A DNA stretch of 64,000 nucleotides from Paramecium octaurelia (lineage: Eukaryota > Ciliophora > Oligohymenophorea > Peniculida > Parameciidae). The position numbers and the translations under genes are program-made. Location: assembly GCA_905182995.1 (NCBI GenBank), contig CAJJDP010000054.1:68964-132963 (forward strand), given 5' to 3'. This document shows, piece after piece, positions 47,617 to 60,828 of the stretch. How positions within the stretch are numbered: the first letter of the stretch is position 1; the number at the start of each line of letters is the position of its first letter. The notes beneath the pieces are model-generated. The model made no database searches, was not told where the DNA came from, and saw nothing but the letters and a program-made list of their open reading frames with translations.

Positions 47617-49128
47617 TCAAATTTCTAGCTCATTTTTACAAATTGGACAATGTCTACTTTTTTTTAGCCACTTCTCTATGCAATCATCATGAAAATAATG
47701 TACTAAATAATATATATAGATTTGAATACAGCAGGGAATAGTTTTTACTTAATCTTCCTCCTCATATTCACATAGACAAATCAAGCATTTCATATGATCC
47801 TCATCCAATAGTTTAATTTATTCTAAATTTATTTTCCTGACTGGTAATTGTTATATCTCATGGTCTTCACATCCTAGATTGCCTTCTATTGTGCCATTTT
47901 CATTTAATTGAATGAATGTATTCAACAATCTATGCAAAGATTCAATCTAATCTTATCTACTACTTTATTGATTGTTAATAGATCTACTAATGATATTGTA
48001 ATTTTAATTTGATTAGAATTGTTATGGACTCATTTGCTGATCTACTTAATCAGTAATTTGAATTTGTGTTTAATTAGGAATTACAAATCCGTAATCTTCC
48101 ACTAAACATACTTCAAAAATGAAATCACCAATCCTCAAAATCTAACCCTTTTCTAAATATCGAGTCAACCCTGCGAAGTATGGTCGAACAACATAATTTA
48201 ATACTTACTAAATTGCTTGATTTCTATTACTATTAGAGAATTCTATGGGTTGTTTCAAAATGATCAATTAAACCTAAGACAACCTAGGTACATTCGAAAT
48301 ACATTCAATTTTAGTGTAGAGATGCAATCTTCCTGATTATTCAGTGCATTGCAATACAAAATATTCTTGATTGTTAATTTTTATATACGAATCTAGCATA
48401 ATTCTAAAACAACATTACCTTAAATGAGTTAGTTTTCTTTAGGATGAGAAAAAAAATAATGAAAAAGTTCATCTTAAAAGTTTTTTCTTTGAGTATAGAT
48501 TTTCAATTTGTAGAGAATTCTATCCGTATAAGATTCATAGCAGTATATCTTTGTGCCAGAACCCACAATACCTTGGAGTTATGAGCTACATCCAACCACT
48601 CGAAATTCAAATTAATCTATATTGAAGCAAGCCCCAGAGGTTATGATTCGTTCTCTCATCTCAAAAAAAGGCAATATAATTTGGGTCATTAACTGTCCAT
48701 ATGAAATGTGATTAATACAATTCCTAGAAAATTGACATTACAAATAATACTGATTCACTCGCAGCACAACTGAATCTAACTATTACAACGGGAAACCATA
48801 TGAGCAGCATTGAATATCCTGGCTACTATTTAAGAGAGTAATCACTCCATCCTTAATTACATATGGAATTTGACATTCTTCACATTTGTTAGTTCTTCCC
48901 AATCCATCATCAAATAATATATGATCGCATCTGAGGCAATTTACTTTTTATGCCTTGCACACAGGGTTTTTGAGTATTGATGATGGAAATGTAGAACAAC
49001 CTAAATATGTATACAAACATACTCTAAGTTAAATATTTGTTCAATTCACTTTCTTAATTATTGAATTGCTTTGTTTATTATGAAAACTGGTTTCCCTGTT
49101 GATTTTAATGTCTAGAACTATTTCCCAT
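47617..49128 (-). CDS. RING-H2 protein with FHA-like region, myristoylated N-terminus
   Basis: Four exons; introns 49001-49022 (22), 48393-48418 (26) and 47703-47729 (27); 478 aa. It starts MGNSSRHQ, a likely N-myristoylation site, followed by a Cys-rich zinc-finger-like segment (VNCLRCDHILFDD, NKCEECQIPYVIK). The central beta-rich part (GRLHLYTKIECISNV ... YLEKGQILRIGDFIFEV) resembles an FHA phosphopeptide-binding domain. The C-terminus is a RING-H2 finger: MKCLICLCEYEEED, TIPCLHYFHDDCIEKW, SRHCPICKNEL. Probable E3 ubiquitin ligase recruited to membranes and phosphorylated partners. RING call is strong; FHA call is tentative. Confidence 0.85.
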
Positions 49129-50061
49129 CAAGAATTAATAAATATATATGAAAATAAAATCAGTGTTCCTAGAATATTTATAAATTCAATTAATTGCAAA
49201 AGATATATATGCTAAGTCGATCATCAAAGTGTATTACATCTTTAATATCTAAAACTCATCAATTCTTTGATTATTATTCAAATGCAACTGTTGATAACAC
49301 TATTCGATTAAGGAGAATTTTAAATTTTCAAACCATCTTTAAATTTTAAATGTTACAATAGCTTTGATTGAATAGTGTAATCATTAATGACGTACTTAAT
49401 GAAAAAGGTTTTGGAAAAATTAAAATATTAATAATGGAAATATTAATAGTAACTTAAGTATAATAATTTTAATTAAAATGACAATTCTGTTATTCTAAAA
49501 ATTTATTAATTTTTTTCTTTGTTGCGACTTCTGTCTAGAATTTTAGGTGATTAATGTGAAGTGGCCTACGCTAAAATTCAAACGTATTGCAGAAGTATTC
49601 ATTTTTATCTCAATTATTTATGTTTTGGTTAATATTGATTTACCTAATAGATGAAGGTAATAGTAATAAAACAAACGTATAATTGAATACGTTAATTGTT
49701 GATTTTCAAATAAATAGGATTGAATTTTTTGAATAATTTTACAATTTCAAAATCATTATTACTCTAGTTTTGTTTTTCAACAATAGCTCTTTTTTTAAGC
49801 ATACGCTTAAAGGCAATTAATACTTTTAAAGATTATTAGAAGAAGAGATTTCAGATCTATTGAATTTGATTCTTTATATTAAATTCATCAAATTCACACA
49901 ATAGTTCTGATAATATTTGATGAGTAATCCTTGTTTAATCACCTCCTTACAACAGAAACAAGGTATTGATAAACTCAATTATCGAAATCCACATTTACAT
50001 AATTATTCCAACCTCATATATGTTATTTAGTATTTCACTGCTTGAGGTTAATAAACTTCCA
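48584..50061. repeat. direct repeat 3, left copy (contig overlap)
   Basis: 1478 bp repeated at 50063-51540 (offset 1479), identical by eye, around the N at 50062. Contains the 5' part of the RING-H2 gene and the small ORF at 49706. Confidence 0.95.
49706..50017 (-). CDS. tentative small cysteine-containing protein
   Basis: 103-codon frame ATG to TGA with six Cys near the N-terminus (CKCGFRQLSLSIPCFCCKE), suggestive of a zinc knuckle, then a basic Leu/Lys-rich end. No homology recognised; the C-terminal half looks AT-driven. Most of 49129-49705 is AT-rich without visible genes. The duplicate copy is at 51185-51496. Confidence 0.4.
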
Positions 50062-50062
50062 N
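50062..50062. other. assembly gap (single N)
   Basis: Single N between the copies of direct repeat 3. Confidence 0.98.
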
Positions 50063-50607
50063 AGCTACATCCAACCACTCGAAATTCAAATTAATCTATA
50101 TTGAAGCAAGCCCCAGAGGTTATGATTCGTTCTCTCATCTCAAAAAAAGGCAATATAATTTGGGTCATTAACTGTCCATATGAAATGTGATTAATACAAT
50201 TCCTAGAAAATTGACATTACAAATAATACTGATTCACTCGCAGCACAACTGAATCTAACTATTACAACGGGAAACCATATGAGCAGCATTGAATATCCTG
50301 GCTACTATTTAAGAGAGTAATCACTCCATCCTTAATTACATATGGAATTTGACATTCTTCACATTTGTTAGTTCTTCCCAATCCATCATCAAATAATATA
50401 TGATCGCATCTGAGGCAATTTACTTTTTATGCCTTGCACACAGGGTTTTTGAGTATTGATGATGGAAATGTAGAACAACCTAAATATGTATACAAACATA
50501 CTCTAAGTTAAATATTTGTTCAATTCACTTTCTTAATTATTGAATTGCTTTGTTTATTATGAAAACTGGTTTCCCTGTTGATTTTAATGTCTAGAACTAT
50601 TTCCCAT
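50063..50607 (-). CDS. RING-H2 gene, duplicated 5' part
   Basis: Same as 48584-49128: start ATG at 50607, first intron at 50480-50501, cut off by the contig end at 50063. Artefactual partial copy of the gene at 47617-49128. Confidence 0.85.
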
Positions 50608-51184
50608 CAAGAATTAATAAATATATATGAAAATAAAATCAGTGTTCCTAGAATATTTATAAATTCAATTAATTGCAAAAGATATATATGCTAAGTCGAT
50701 CATCAAAGTGTATTACATCTTTAATATCTAAAACTCATCAATTCTTTGATTATTATTCAAATGCAACTGTTGATAACACTATTCGATTAAGGAGAATTTT
50801 AAATTTTCAAACCATCTTTAAATTTTAAATGTTACAATAGCTTTGATTGAATAGTGTAATCATTAATGACGTACTTAATGAAAAAGGTTTTGGAAAAATT
50901 AAAATATTAATAATGGAAATATTAATAGTAACTTAAGTATAATAATTTTAATTAAAATGACAATTCTGTTATTCTAAAAATTTATTAATTTTTTTCTTTG
51001 TTGCGACTTCTGTCTAGAATTTTAGGTGATTAATGTGAAGTGGCCTACGCTAAAATTCAAACGTATTGCAGAAGTATTCATTTTTATCTCAATTATTTAT
51101 GTTTTGGTTAATATTGATTTACCTAATAGATGAAGGTAATAGTAATAAAACAAACGTATAATTGAATACGTTAATTGTTGATTT

Positions 51185-51496
51185 TCAAATAAATAGGATT
51201 GAATTTTTTGAATAATTTTACAATTTCAAAATCATTATTACTCTAGTTTTGTTTTTCAACAATAGCTCTTTTTTTAAGCATACGCTTAAAGGCAATTAAT
51301 ACTTTTAAAGATTATTAGAAGAAGAGATTTCAGATCTATTGAATTTGATTCTTTATATTAAATTCATCAAATTCACACAATAGTTCTGATAATATTTGAT
51401 GAGTAATCCTTGTTTAATCACCTCCTTACAACAGAAACAAGGTATTGATAAACTCAATTATCGAAATCCACATTTACATAATTATTCCAACCTCAT
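51185..51496 (-). CDS. tentative small protein, duplicate copy
   Basis: Second copy of the ORF at 49706-50017 inside direct repeat 3. The flanking parts of the repeat hold no other gene. Confidence 0.35.
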
Positions 51497-51659
51497 ATAT
51501 GTTATTTAGTATTTCACTGCTTGAGGTTAATAAACTTCCAAAAGAAATATCTAATCATATATTTGATTAATCAATGATATCATAGGGTTTATTTTCCAAT
51601 TGTGAAAGAATATGGAAAAATATAGAAATCTGTAAAATTGTAATTAAATTATTTTAATA

Positions 51660-52580
51660 ATGATGAAGTTTATATACAAAATTGAATTGCAATATCCACT
51701 TGCTTCACCTTCCATCTATACTACTCTTTCAAGCATATTTTTTGCTTTGAACTCTTTTAGCGTGAAATATTTTGATGGAATACCTGCTACTCAAATAATT
51801 TATTGGAGATCGATCCTAACTTTGATTGTTGTTGAAATCTTGGCAATATTCATACCAAATAACTCATATCCACGCTCAAGTAGAACAATGAAAAAATTGA
51901 TTACTCGAGGTTGCATAGGAGGTGTTGGATTTCTTTCCTGCTTCTTATCATTAAAATTAGTCACTGTTTCAGAGGCAGTCGTCTTGATGAAAACTAATCC
52001 ATTATGGACAACATTCATCTTAGCATACATTCTAAAAAAAGAAGCAATCACAAAAAGAACGATTCTCGAAATTTTATTTTGTCTCTTAGGTGTAATTTTG
52101 ATTTCCAAACCTCCAATCTTGTTTAGTTAGAATAATAATGAATTTACTTACCTTAATTTCTTTGGATTATGTTTGGCCATCCTTACTGCAGTCACCACTT
52201 CATTTGCTTAAGTATTAATTAACTCTCTCTCTTAAGAAGTCAGCTCGTTGGCTATTTTACAATATTTTTCTTTTTTTGGAATTATTTCCTCTATTTTGTG
52301 TTAGTTATTCTACTAAGTTGAAGATTTCAAGGCTGTGTCATTTTATGAGGCGAATTTATTATTGTTTAGTGGCTTCCTTGGCTGTTTGGGATAACTATGC
52401 ATGAACAGGTCTGTAATGATTGGAAATGTTACATAATAATCCTTAATTGGAGAATCTTAAATAATATTTAATATTTTACTGGATATTTTAGTTTTGAAAC
52501 AAGATATTGAAATCTTGAGTTGGGTTGGAATTACAATAATTATATTAAGTTTAACTTCAAATCTTTTAAGAAAGTAATGA
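51660..52580 (+). CDS. EamA/drug-metabolite transporter-family permease
   Basis: Single exon, 306 aa, about ten hydrophobic helices in two similar halves, as in the DMT superfamily. Typical EamA features are TTLSSIFFALNSFSVKYF at the first helix, QIIYWRSILTLIVVEIL, VTVSEAVVLMKTNPLWTTF (the VSEA..L...P end of helix 4) and, in the second half, GCLGQLCMNRSVMIGNVTQ and WVGITIIILSLTSNLL. It probably moves a small organic metabolite or nucleotide sugar across an internal membrane; the substrate cannot be read from sequence. Two ATGs are adjacent (51660 and 51663). Confidence 0.9.
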
Positions 52581-52816
52581 TCAAGTAGAGTTTTGAACAA
52601 TATTATGTGTTTTATTTTGTTTGGTTTGAAAGGATATTGTAATTTAATAAATTGAATGATATCTACTAGGAATCGTAATTATAATCATGTTACAAACATC
52701 ATTATTATATTTAGTTCTAATAATCTTGCCTATATTCTTTTTACATATAAAATTGTTTAAATTCAAAATTAGATTTTTAATACTCTTCTTAAGAGTAGAA
52801 TAATATATATCATTAA

Positions 52817-54259
52817 TAAAATAATTCAAAAGTAAATCATTAGAACTCGTGATCGTCAAAAGAGACACAACTATTTCGATGTGGATTCAAGATTAATTGT
52901 TACTCCATTTCCTAAATCAAATTCTCCACAGTGCTATATTGTTATTTTATCTCTTGTATTTCTTTTTGTAATTCATTAAATTCTATCAAATCGAATTCCT
53001 TATTTCATCATATATAAATCTATACTTTTGACTTTACAATCCTATCCATCTTATTCTTGATCTCTTTGATTAAAAACTCTCTCTTTTTTCTTGCTTCTTA
53101 TAAGTTTATTTCAATTTCCTCGCTGATTTACTTAGGTTGTTGAAATTGCTAAGACTTTATTTCTTTCAATTATTATGATGTAACAGTTTGGAATATCTCC
53201 TTAATTATTGAAAGAGCAGCTCTAAGTTATTTATCAGATATTTAATCTAAATAACCTTCTTCATTTTTTGTGAGATATTATTACACAATTTGTCTTAATT
53301 ATGGATCCTCCAAGTAGTCCGAATCAGGTTAAATATTCTATTATGATTAATTTGCTGATGAATATGGTTAAGCTTAATTATCAATATCTAAGATTAGTGT
53401 CTTTAATTGAGTGTTTTCTTGGATTAGTTAATCATTCTATATAGTTAAATCCTTGTAAGTTTAGGTGAATTCCTAAACCAATCTATAATTTTCAGATAAC
53501 CTAATTTCCCTTTCTTATTTCAACTATAATTTAAAATCATTAATCTCTCTTTCCTTCTATTTCAAAATCATTTATAACTTCTCTTAAACCTTTTTCTACT
53601 CCTAAATTTCATTGCTCATTGCATTCCACTTTTCCTTCTATTCTTAAAATTCTCTTTAGACCTGTTTGTACATATTTTCTTTGGATTTTGCTGCCTATTA
53701 ATGTTTCGACACTTCCCTCTCTTAGCTACTCTCTAAAGAACAATATATACTCCTAATATCTTTAACATAATTAAGAGTAACTTCTATTTGTATCGCACTT
53801 TAGGGTTCTTTCTCTCTCTAAATCTTCCTTCAATTGGTCGTATTTCTTTACAATATCTCTTAAATTATCCTCCAGATTGTAAACTCTCTACATTAAATGC
53901 TCTTTGGTTTCATGAACTAATGGAGAGGCATTCTCATAATTTGGAATCTAAGGTTTCGTATTTTGGTTTATAGTTTATTGACCATAATGATATACAATAT
54001 TTTATTTCTTTGGTGTCATCGACTATTTATCGCTAAACTAATAGATAATAAATTAATCGATTGTACACTACATCCTCTAAAAGGTGATGTATTAATTGCT
54101 TTTTCAGGTGTTTTTGTTACATAATGCGTGAATGGAGTAAATATATAATTTGGGAGTTGTTTATGCATTAACGAATAATAATAATTAATTATAATATAAA
54201 AAATATAATTACAGAATTTTCATTGAAACTGATTTTTCACAAATTTTAAGTAGGATATG
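52817..54259. repeat. direct repeat 4, left copy (contig overlap)
   Basis: 1443 bp repeated at 54261-55703 (offset 1444), identical by eye, around the N at 54260. Contains a whole gene, which therefore appears twice. Confidence 0.95.
52837..54019 (-). CDS. coiled-coil protein
   Basis: Introns 52999-53025 (27 nt, frame-neutral) and one in the block 53638-53671: either 34 nt (373 aa) or 19 nt at 53643-53661 (378 aa); both keep the frame. After a short polar N-terminus the protein is almost entirely heptad-like: KEHLMQRVYNLEDNLRD, YQEYILFFREQLREGS, QKKVQEKLQMILKQKERE, DLIEFNELQKEIQEIKQQ. A non-coiled insert rich in Gln/Asn/Ser lies in the middle. Likely cytoskeletal or basal-body structural protein, by composition only. 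The 3' flank 52581-52836 is short and empty. Confidence 0.8.
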
Positions 54260-54260
54260 N
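54260..54260. other. assembly gap (single N)
   Basis: Single N between the copies of direct repeat 4. Confidence 0.98.
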
Positions 54261-55703
54261 TAAAATAATTCAAAAGTAAATCATTAGAACTCGTGATCGT
54301 CAAAAGAGACACAACTATTTCGATGTGGATTCAAGATTAATTGTTACTCCATTTCCTAAATCAAATTCTCCACAGTGCTATATTGTTATTTTATCTCTTG
54401 TATTTCTTTTTGTAATTCATTAAATTCTATCAAATCGAATTCCTTATTTCATCATATATAAATCTATACTTTTGACTTTACAATCCTATCCATCTTATTC
54501 TTGATCTCTTTGATTAAAAACTCTCTCTTTTTTCTTGCTTCTTATAAGTTTATTTCAATTTCCTCGCTGATTTACTTAGGTTGTTGAAATTGCTAAGACT
54601 TTATTTCTTTCAATTATTATGATGTAACAGTTTGGAATATCTCCTTAATTATTGAAAGAGCAGCTCTAAGTTATTTATCAGATATTTAATCTAAATAACC
54701 TTCTTCATTTTTTGTGAGATATTATTACACAATTTGTCTTAATTATGGATCCTCCAAGTAGTCCGAATCAGGTTAAATATTCTATTATGATTAATTTGCT
54801 GATGAATATGGTTAAGCTTAATTATCAATATCTAAGATTAGTGTCTTTAATTGAGTGTTTTCTTGGATTAGTTAATCATTCTATATAGTTAAATCCTTGT
54901 AAGTTTAGGTGAATTCCTAAACCAATCTATAATTTTCAGATAACCTAATTTCCCTTTCTTATTTCAACTATAATTTAAAATCATTAATCTCTCTTTCCTT
55001 CTATTTCAAAATCATTTATAACTTCTCTTAAACCTTTTTCTACTCCTAAATTTCATTGCTCATTGCATTCCACTTTTCCTTCTATTCTTAAAATTCTCTT
55101 TAGACCTGTTTGTACATATTTTCTTTGGATTTTGCTGCCTATTAATGTTTCGACACTTCCCTCTCTTAGCTACTCTCTAAAGAACAATATATACTCCTAA
55201 TATCTTTAACATAATTAAGAGTAACTTCTATTTGTATCGCACTTTAGGGTTCTTTCTCTCTCTAAATCTTCCTTCAATTGGTCGTATTTCTTTACAATAT
55301 CTCTTAAATTATCCTCCAGATTGTAAACTCTCTACATTAAATGCTCTTTGGTTTCATGAACTAATGGAGAGGCATTCTCATAATTTGGAATCTAAGGTTT
55401 CGTATTTTGGTTTATAGTTTATTGACCATAATGATATACAATATTTTATTTCTTTGGTGTCATCGACTATTTATCGCTAAACTAATAGATAATAAATTAA
55501 TCGATTGTACACTACATCCTCTAAAAGGTGATGTATTAATTGCTTTTTCAGGTGTTTTTGTTACATAATGCGTGAATGGAGTAAATATATAATTTGGGAG
55601 TTGTTTATGCATTAACGAATAATAATAATTAATTATAATATAAAAAATATAATTACAGAATTTTCATTGAAACTGATTTTTCACAAATTTTAAGTAGGAT
55701 ATG
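54261..55703. repeat. direct repeat 4, right copy (contig overlap)
   Basis: 1443 bp matching 52817-54259. Confidence 0.95.
54281..55463 (-). CDS. coiled-coil protein, duplicate copy
   Basis: Complete second copy of the gene at 52837-54019, indistinguishable by eye, with the same introns. Almost certainly the same locus represented twice by the unmerged contigs, not a tandem paralogue. Confidence 0.8.
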
Positions 55704-56399
55704 AGTAAGTTGCTAAAGTGGTGTTGTTGGTAATAAATGGATTCATATTGGTAAATTATTTAAAAATGATAACCTCTATTAAAAAAGTTGGATATTGTCC
55801 TTTTTTTCTCGAAAATAAGCTATAAAACAATATTTTTACTTTGATTCTCTATGCCTATTTTTAATTATATAATTAATACGATTTTCTAAAAAAAGATTAA
55901 AAAGAAGTTTTATTATGGTAAATAAGATTGTTCAGATTAATTGACATCTGCTTTCAAACAAATTCAAAAGCACTTGTGAATCAGATAAAATAAAAATTAT
56001 GAAAGAAGCCTATCAAATTCTTATCAAAATCAAATTAATACTATCAAAATGATCCAAGAAGGGAAAAATCTTAAGATTAATTTATATGTTAATGGTAAAT
56101 GAGATAAATGATTTCATAGTATGATTAAAGTATGGCATTTCGCAGAAGAGAACACGCATTACTAATCATTTAAAGGATAAAAATTTCAAGAATTAAAATA
56201 TAAATTTTTTTACAATTAAAAATAAAAATATATTAATTAATGTTAATTATGTAAGTTTAAATATACTGATATTTTATTATATGAATTTTACATAGCTCAA
56301 TATTTGGTTTGATTAAATCTTTAAAGAATATATTAAAGAATTATTCAGGATAAAGAAGAAAGATAATTGGGTTGAATAATTTGAATTTACAAATTAAGG
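55704..56399. other. intergenic, very AT-rich
   Basis: 696 bp; only short random frames. No gene or RNA recognised. Confidence 0.5.
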
Positions 56400-57665
56400 T
56401 CAGACCAATAGGATGACCATTATTAAATTCAAAATCAGGAATCCATTAAATGAACTTCTCGATGTGTCAATTAAATCTCTCTACAGGCTATATGTTCTTC
56501 TTTCTTTTGGCTAAAGCATTCCTCCATCCACTGGTCTGGCTTCTAAGAATAGGCGGTTTTATCTTTGATAAACCATGTCGTTTTCATACATAGAAGATCC
56601 ACTTGACAATCCTAAGGCTGGAAAATCCTTACCTGTCATATTGACCTTCTAATTTGTTTTGAATGGGTCCATTCCTTGAGGTAAACCTTAATTTAGGTTG
56701 GCAGTTATTTCATCACTCATAGGTGTAATGTACATTTAAGTCATGCTAAATTTAGCAAATTATGCTCCAGCAACTACTTGAGAAGCATCTTCTTCCCATT
56801 CATATGGACCAACTACTTCCATAGCCATTAAGGCTGATGACTATCCATAGCCAGAATAACTTGTTAAGACCAATGAAAATTCCAATTCTGAAAGAAACGT
56901 TAACGTTCTAGTTTAGAAAGTTGTCATCAGTTTTGCTTGATTGTTTAAGCCTGGCCTTACTTCTTTAGTCAGACTTGTCCATTACCCTCCTAGAATTGAT
57001 TGTTTCAACTCATCAAGAGTTAGGGAAGTTTCAGGATCTGGATTAAGAATCAGAGGAGCAGATAATCCTTTAGGTGGATTATCTGCACTCGCATGAGTTC
57101 CAAATACGTCTACTTCACCCATATATAAATAATCATCTCTTATATAGACAAGATCATAACTTAAGAAAGGGGAATTTGATTATTTCCCCATGGCTGGGAC
57201 GGCGACAGTTGTTATATCTTAAGATTTGTCTTTAACCCAAGTGACTCCATCCTTTCCTTATTGAGCTCCGTTGAAAGCTGTTACTAGGTCATCTGTGTGG
57301 AGTGTGACCAAGGCCTATTTGCTGAATGTAATTTAGCATAAGAAAGCCCCTGAAATTACGTCACTTGCCCCTTAGTAAGTTATTTCTCCTTGTCCAGAGA
57401 AAGTTAATTTCTTAATTTAGCCTGATTTGTCCATGAAAGTCTCTATCGAGGCTGTGAACTCAGAATCAGAAGTAAAATTCCATTATCTTCTTTTGTATTC
57501 TGGTTACACTTAATCTCCTTGTGAAGTTGGGACCAATTCAAGAGCAATGCTTTGCCAATCATTGACGATTTAAGACTTAATATCATCCAGAGTTTGTGAA
57601 GTAACGACGTTAAGAACAATTGTTATAGTTAATATTGTCTTGGTAAGGTATGTTTTTCTAAACAT
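56400..57665 (-). CDS. secreted or GPI-anchored protein of unknown function
   Basis: Single exon, 421 aa. An N-terminal signal peptide (TKTILTITIVLNVVTSQ) precedes a polar beta-rich body (SGQIKKLTFSGQGEITYQGA, YLYMGEVDVFGTHAS, TLTFLSELEFSLVLTS). The C-terminus is a short hydrophobic segment (GFLILNLIMVILLV) reaching the last residue, as in GPI-anchored proteins. Cys is rare, unlike surface antigens. It is less AT-rich than its flanks, in keeping with a well-expressed gene. No domain recognised. Confidence 0.8.
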
Positions 57666-58570
57666 TAAGTTAAATTATGATTTATTTCAAGAGGATCGGT
57701 TGATATTTATGATAACAATTGGAATTTCTAATTTCCTAAATTTATATTAAAAAAGATAAATTATTTTATTATTAGGGTTATTCTTATATTTGATTAAATC
57801 AATTTTATAAATAAAAATATATAAAATTGTAATATAATATTTAGCTCATGAATTTAATAAATTTGTCTCTCATTGTGTTTCTTAAATTTTTACTTTATTT
57901 TAAATGGAGTGCACATCTATATCAAACTCTGCAAATCTAATTCAAATAAGATTTGAACCATCGAAGTTAAATTATCTATCATTTTCAAATAAGCTAAGAC
58001 ATAGAAAATCTTTTAATAACATTATAATTATTAGACTCGTAAGATTTAACATTAATTCGACTTTTGAAATTGAAACGAATTAAAAAAGTTTTCCTAAATA
58101 ACTACTAATATAAATATTAATTATATTTAAAAAAGTTGTAAATTCATTATTTTACTTTAGATTCATATCAAAGATTCAGGAAGGAAGGATTCATCGTTAA
58201 AATTTGACTCGAGTTGTTATTTATATTAATTAAAACCTATATGTGATTTTTAATAATAAATTGGTTTTTCTATAAATTAAGGTAATATTTTTATCCATCT
58301 GCTTTATTAAGATTTGCATAGAATTGATTTTCAATGATTAGAAATAGTTTCTTTTAGTTCATAATAGATTTTTCACTTTTTAATGTTTCTGAAAAGAAAG
58401 TATTCTTTATTCAAAGGAATTATTAAGTCTTGAGGCTATAATTGAATTAGTTGTTAAATATGATAATTTTTGATGATTTTTGTGTATGAATTATTGATAA
58501 ATAAATGAATGCGATAAGTATTATGATTTCTTAATTTTTAAACAAAATATATGCTAATAATATATCATAA
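57666..58570. other. intergenic, very AT-rich
   Basis: 905 bp between two minus-strand genes. No convincing gene, RNA or repeat seen. Confidence 0.5.
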
Positions 58571-60736
58571 TCATAGATAAATGTTCCATAAGCATAAAGT
58601 TCCATCATAACTAGCAGTGATGACTTATTTTTAATCACTTGTCCATGCTACTTTAGAAACCCCAGAAGAATGTCCTAGATATTTACCCAAAATGGATTAA
58701 GTTAATATGGAAATCAAAATTAACTAAAATAATCGAAACAAACAGTTACCTCTCCAGAATCTGACCCAGTAGCCAATATTTTTCCATCTGGACTGATGGC
58801 AATTGAATTTAATTTCTAAACATCAATGGATTGGACTGGCTCTACAATATCAATATCCCAAAATTAAATGGGCATGTTAATACCACAAGTGACTAACATG
58901 TAATAAGAAATCAGTATTACTTAGTTCTAACTCATTATCTTTTCTTTAAGTCATATCAAGGAGAACTCCATTTCTGGATTAGTGTTGAATAACCTTTTTG
59001 TCTGTTTTGAGATCATAAGTGTAAATTGTTTTATCAGCTGAGCATGAGTGAATAAGATTGGGCTTCATGAGATCTGGAAATACTTTAGTAATTTCCTTGG
59101 AGTGGATAGATATTTAAGTGATTAATTATCTTGCTGTTTTTGACCAAACTCTAATAATACTGTCCTCACCACCAGAAAGATAATAATTTTGATCACTATA
59201 CAAACTCGTCACAGCTCCTTTATGAGCATTAACAATTTCCCATTTGATTGGAGATACTGGTTTATTAGTTATCATATATGCTCTAATAAAACCATCTCTC
59301 CATCCAGATACAACAGTCCTATCAGGATCTAAATAGACTGAAGATCCTTTGACTCTGTTCATGTTAATTGGAATACATCTTGTTATTACAAGCATTTCAT
59401 TCATATCCCATACCATAACTACACCTTCATAATCAATTGAGACAAAGAGATCGCATGCATTTAAAGGGACTGATAAGCCAACAATACTAGATAAATGTCC
59501 TTCAGTGTGAACAACCGAGTCTAGATTTGCAGTGTTGATTCTATAGATTCTACCATTGGATGTTCCTGCCAATAATTCATTACCATTCGGATCTGAAGTA
59601 ATTGAATTCATCCTGCCTTCTAAACATATTTCTCTTTCTAAATTCCATCTAGTATCACTTCCAGTCAACTTCTTCACCTTTCCATCTCCTGAACCAACAA
59701 AAAGATTCCTTCCAAAAATATTTATGCTCAATACTCCATTGTTACTCACAGGTATTGTCGCTTTGAATATTCCTCCTTATTATGAGGATATGCTGAAAAT
59801 GCAGATTTCACCAGCATGAGTTCCTACATATAAATAATCCCCATTTTAATCAATTACTGCTTTTGTGTAATTTCTTACTAAACCACTACTAGGCAATTGA
59901 CATGGAGCTTATTTGAGTTGATATTGCATAGATGCAACATCAAAATCCATAGTATTTAAGAAGATGTTGGAACCCTGAGAAGTGACTATTAAATATTAGG
60001 AATGTTTAGTTGATGATCTTCTTGGAGGACACCAAGTAATCAGGTTGATTGGAACTTCCAATAACTTATTATGAACAATAGTATAATCTTGACAATTCCA
60101 TATTATTAGATTATTATTAGATGCTGTGGCTGCTAAGAATTTATCATCACTTGAAAACGAAAGATTTGTAATTTCGTCTCTCAACCCTCTAAATATTTGC
60201 ATTGGTTTTCTTGCATTGAAATCCCATAGTATTACTGGTGCCTCTGGTGTCTTTGCATTTCGAGATCCCATTTATCCAGATGCTATGTATCTGCCAGTCT
60301 TCGATAATGTCAATGCACTAATATCCATATCATGTCCTCTCAAAAACAATTGTTAATGTTTGTCATTCAAATTCTCTATTACAATCAGTCCTGCTAGTGC
60401 ATACACTATTGTGGACTCCTTTTGAGGGTGCAAGTGAATCACATCTCGATATCTCCCAGAAAATCCATTCATGTGATCTAATTCTATCGCATCGCTCTAT
60501 AAAGGTAGTTTCTATCCTGCTTCAGGCATACTCTGCTGTACAACTTATGGAAGAGTTTAATTATAATAAGGATTCTGGTACTGTTACGGATTTTGAGTGT
60601 ATTATATGGGAGGTTATGGGTAAGGTTGTTTGTAATAAGGTTGTTAATTCCCTCTTTATGCATAATCTATTGGAGTATTTGTTATTGGATTTATTCCGTT
60701 CTTATTCTGATGGCCTGGTTAAGGTCGTAAATTCAT
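58571..60736 (-). CDS. CFAP52: cilia- and flagella-associated protein 52 (WDR16)
   Basis: Three exons; introns 58893-58920 (28) and 58724-58749 (26); 703 aa. It has two WD40 propellers in the order seen in CFAP52: IASGQMGSRNAKTPEAPVIL with WDFNARKP, ITNLSFSSDDKFLAATAS, FSISS..., LFVGSGDGKVKKLTG, LLAGTSNGRIYRINT, TVVSGWRDGFIRAY, YYLSGGEDSIIRVWS, LITCGINMPIQFWD, KILATGSDSGELILIS and VITASYDGTLCLWN. CFAP52 is a microtubule inner protein of doublet microtubules. An N-terminal extension of about 80 residues rich in Pro/Gln/Tyr (KQPYPQPPIQYTQNPQQ) is not present in animal homologues. Confidence 0.9.
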
Positions 60737-60828
60737 AATTTAAATTATTATTTCTTTTTTCAATTATATATATGTATAACTGTATAATAATATGTTACTA
60801 CTATTTAATGAAAATTTTAATTTCTTTT

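Larger units (their letters stand above)
50063..51540. repeat. direct repeat 3, right copy (contig overlap)
   Basis: 1478 bp matching 48584-50061; the sequence is unique again from 51541. Confidence 0.95.

Noticed and set aside
52817-55703. Tandem duplication of the coiled-coil gene
   Set aside because: Copies appear identical, including flanks, and are separated by a single N, as in four other places; assembly overlap is simpler.
60397-60738. Plus-strand frame of 113 codons
   Set aside because: It lacks an ATG start at its position and is antisense to the CFAP52 N-terminal extension, whose frame joins the propeller without a break.
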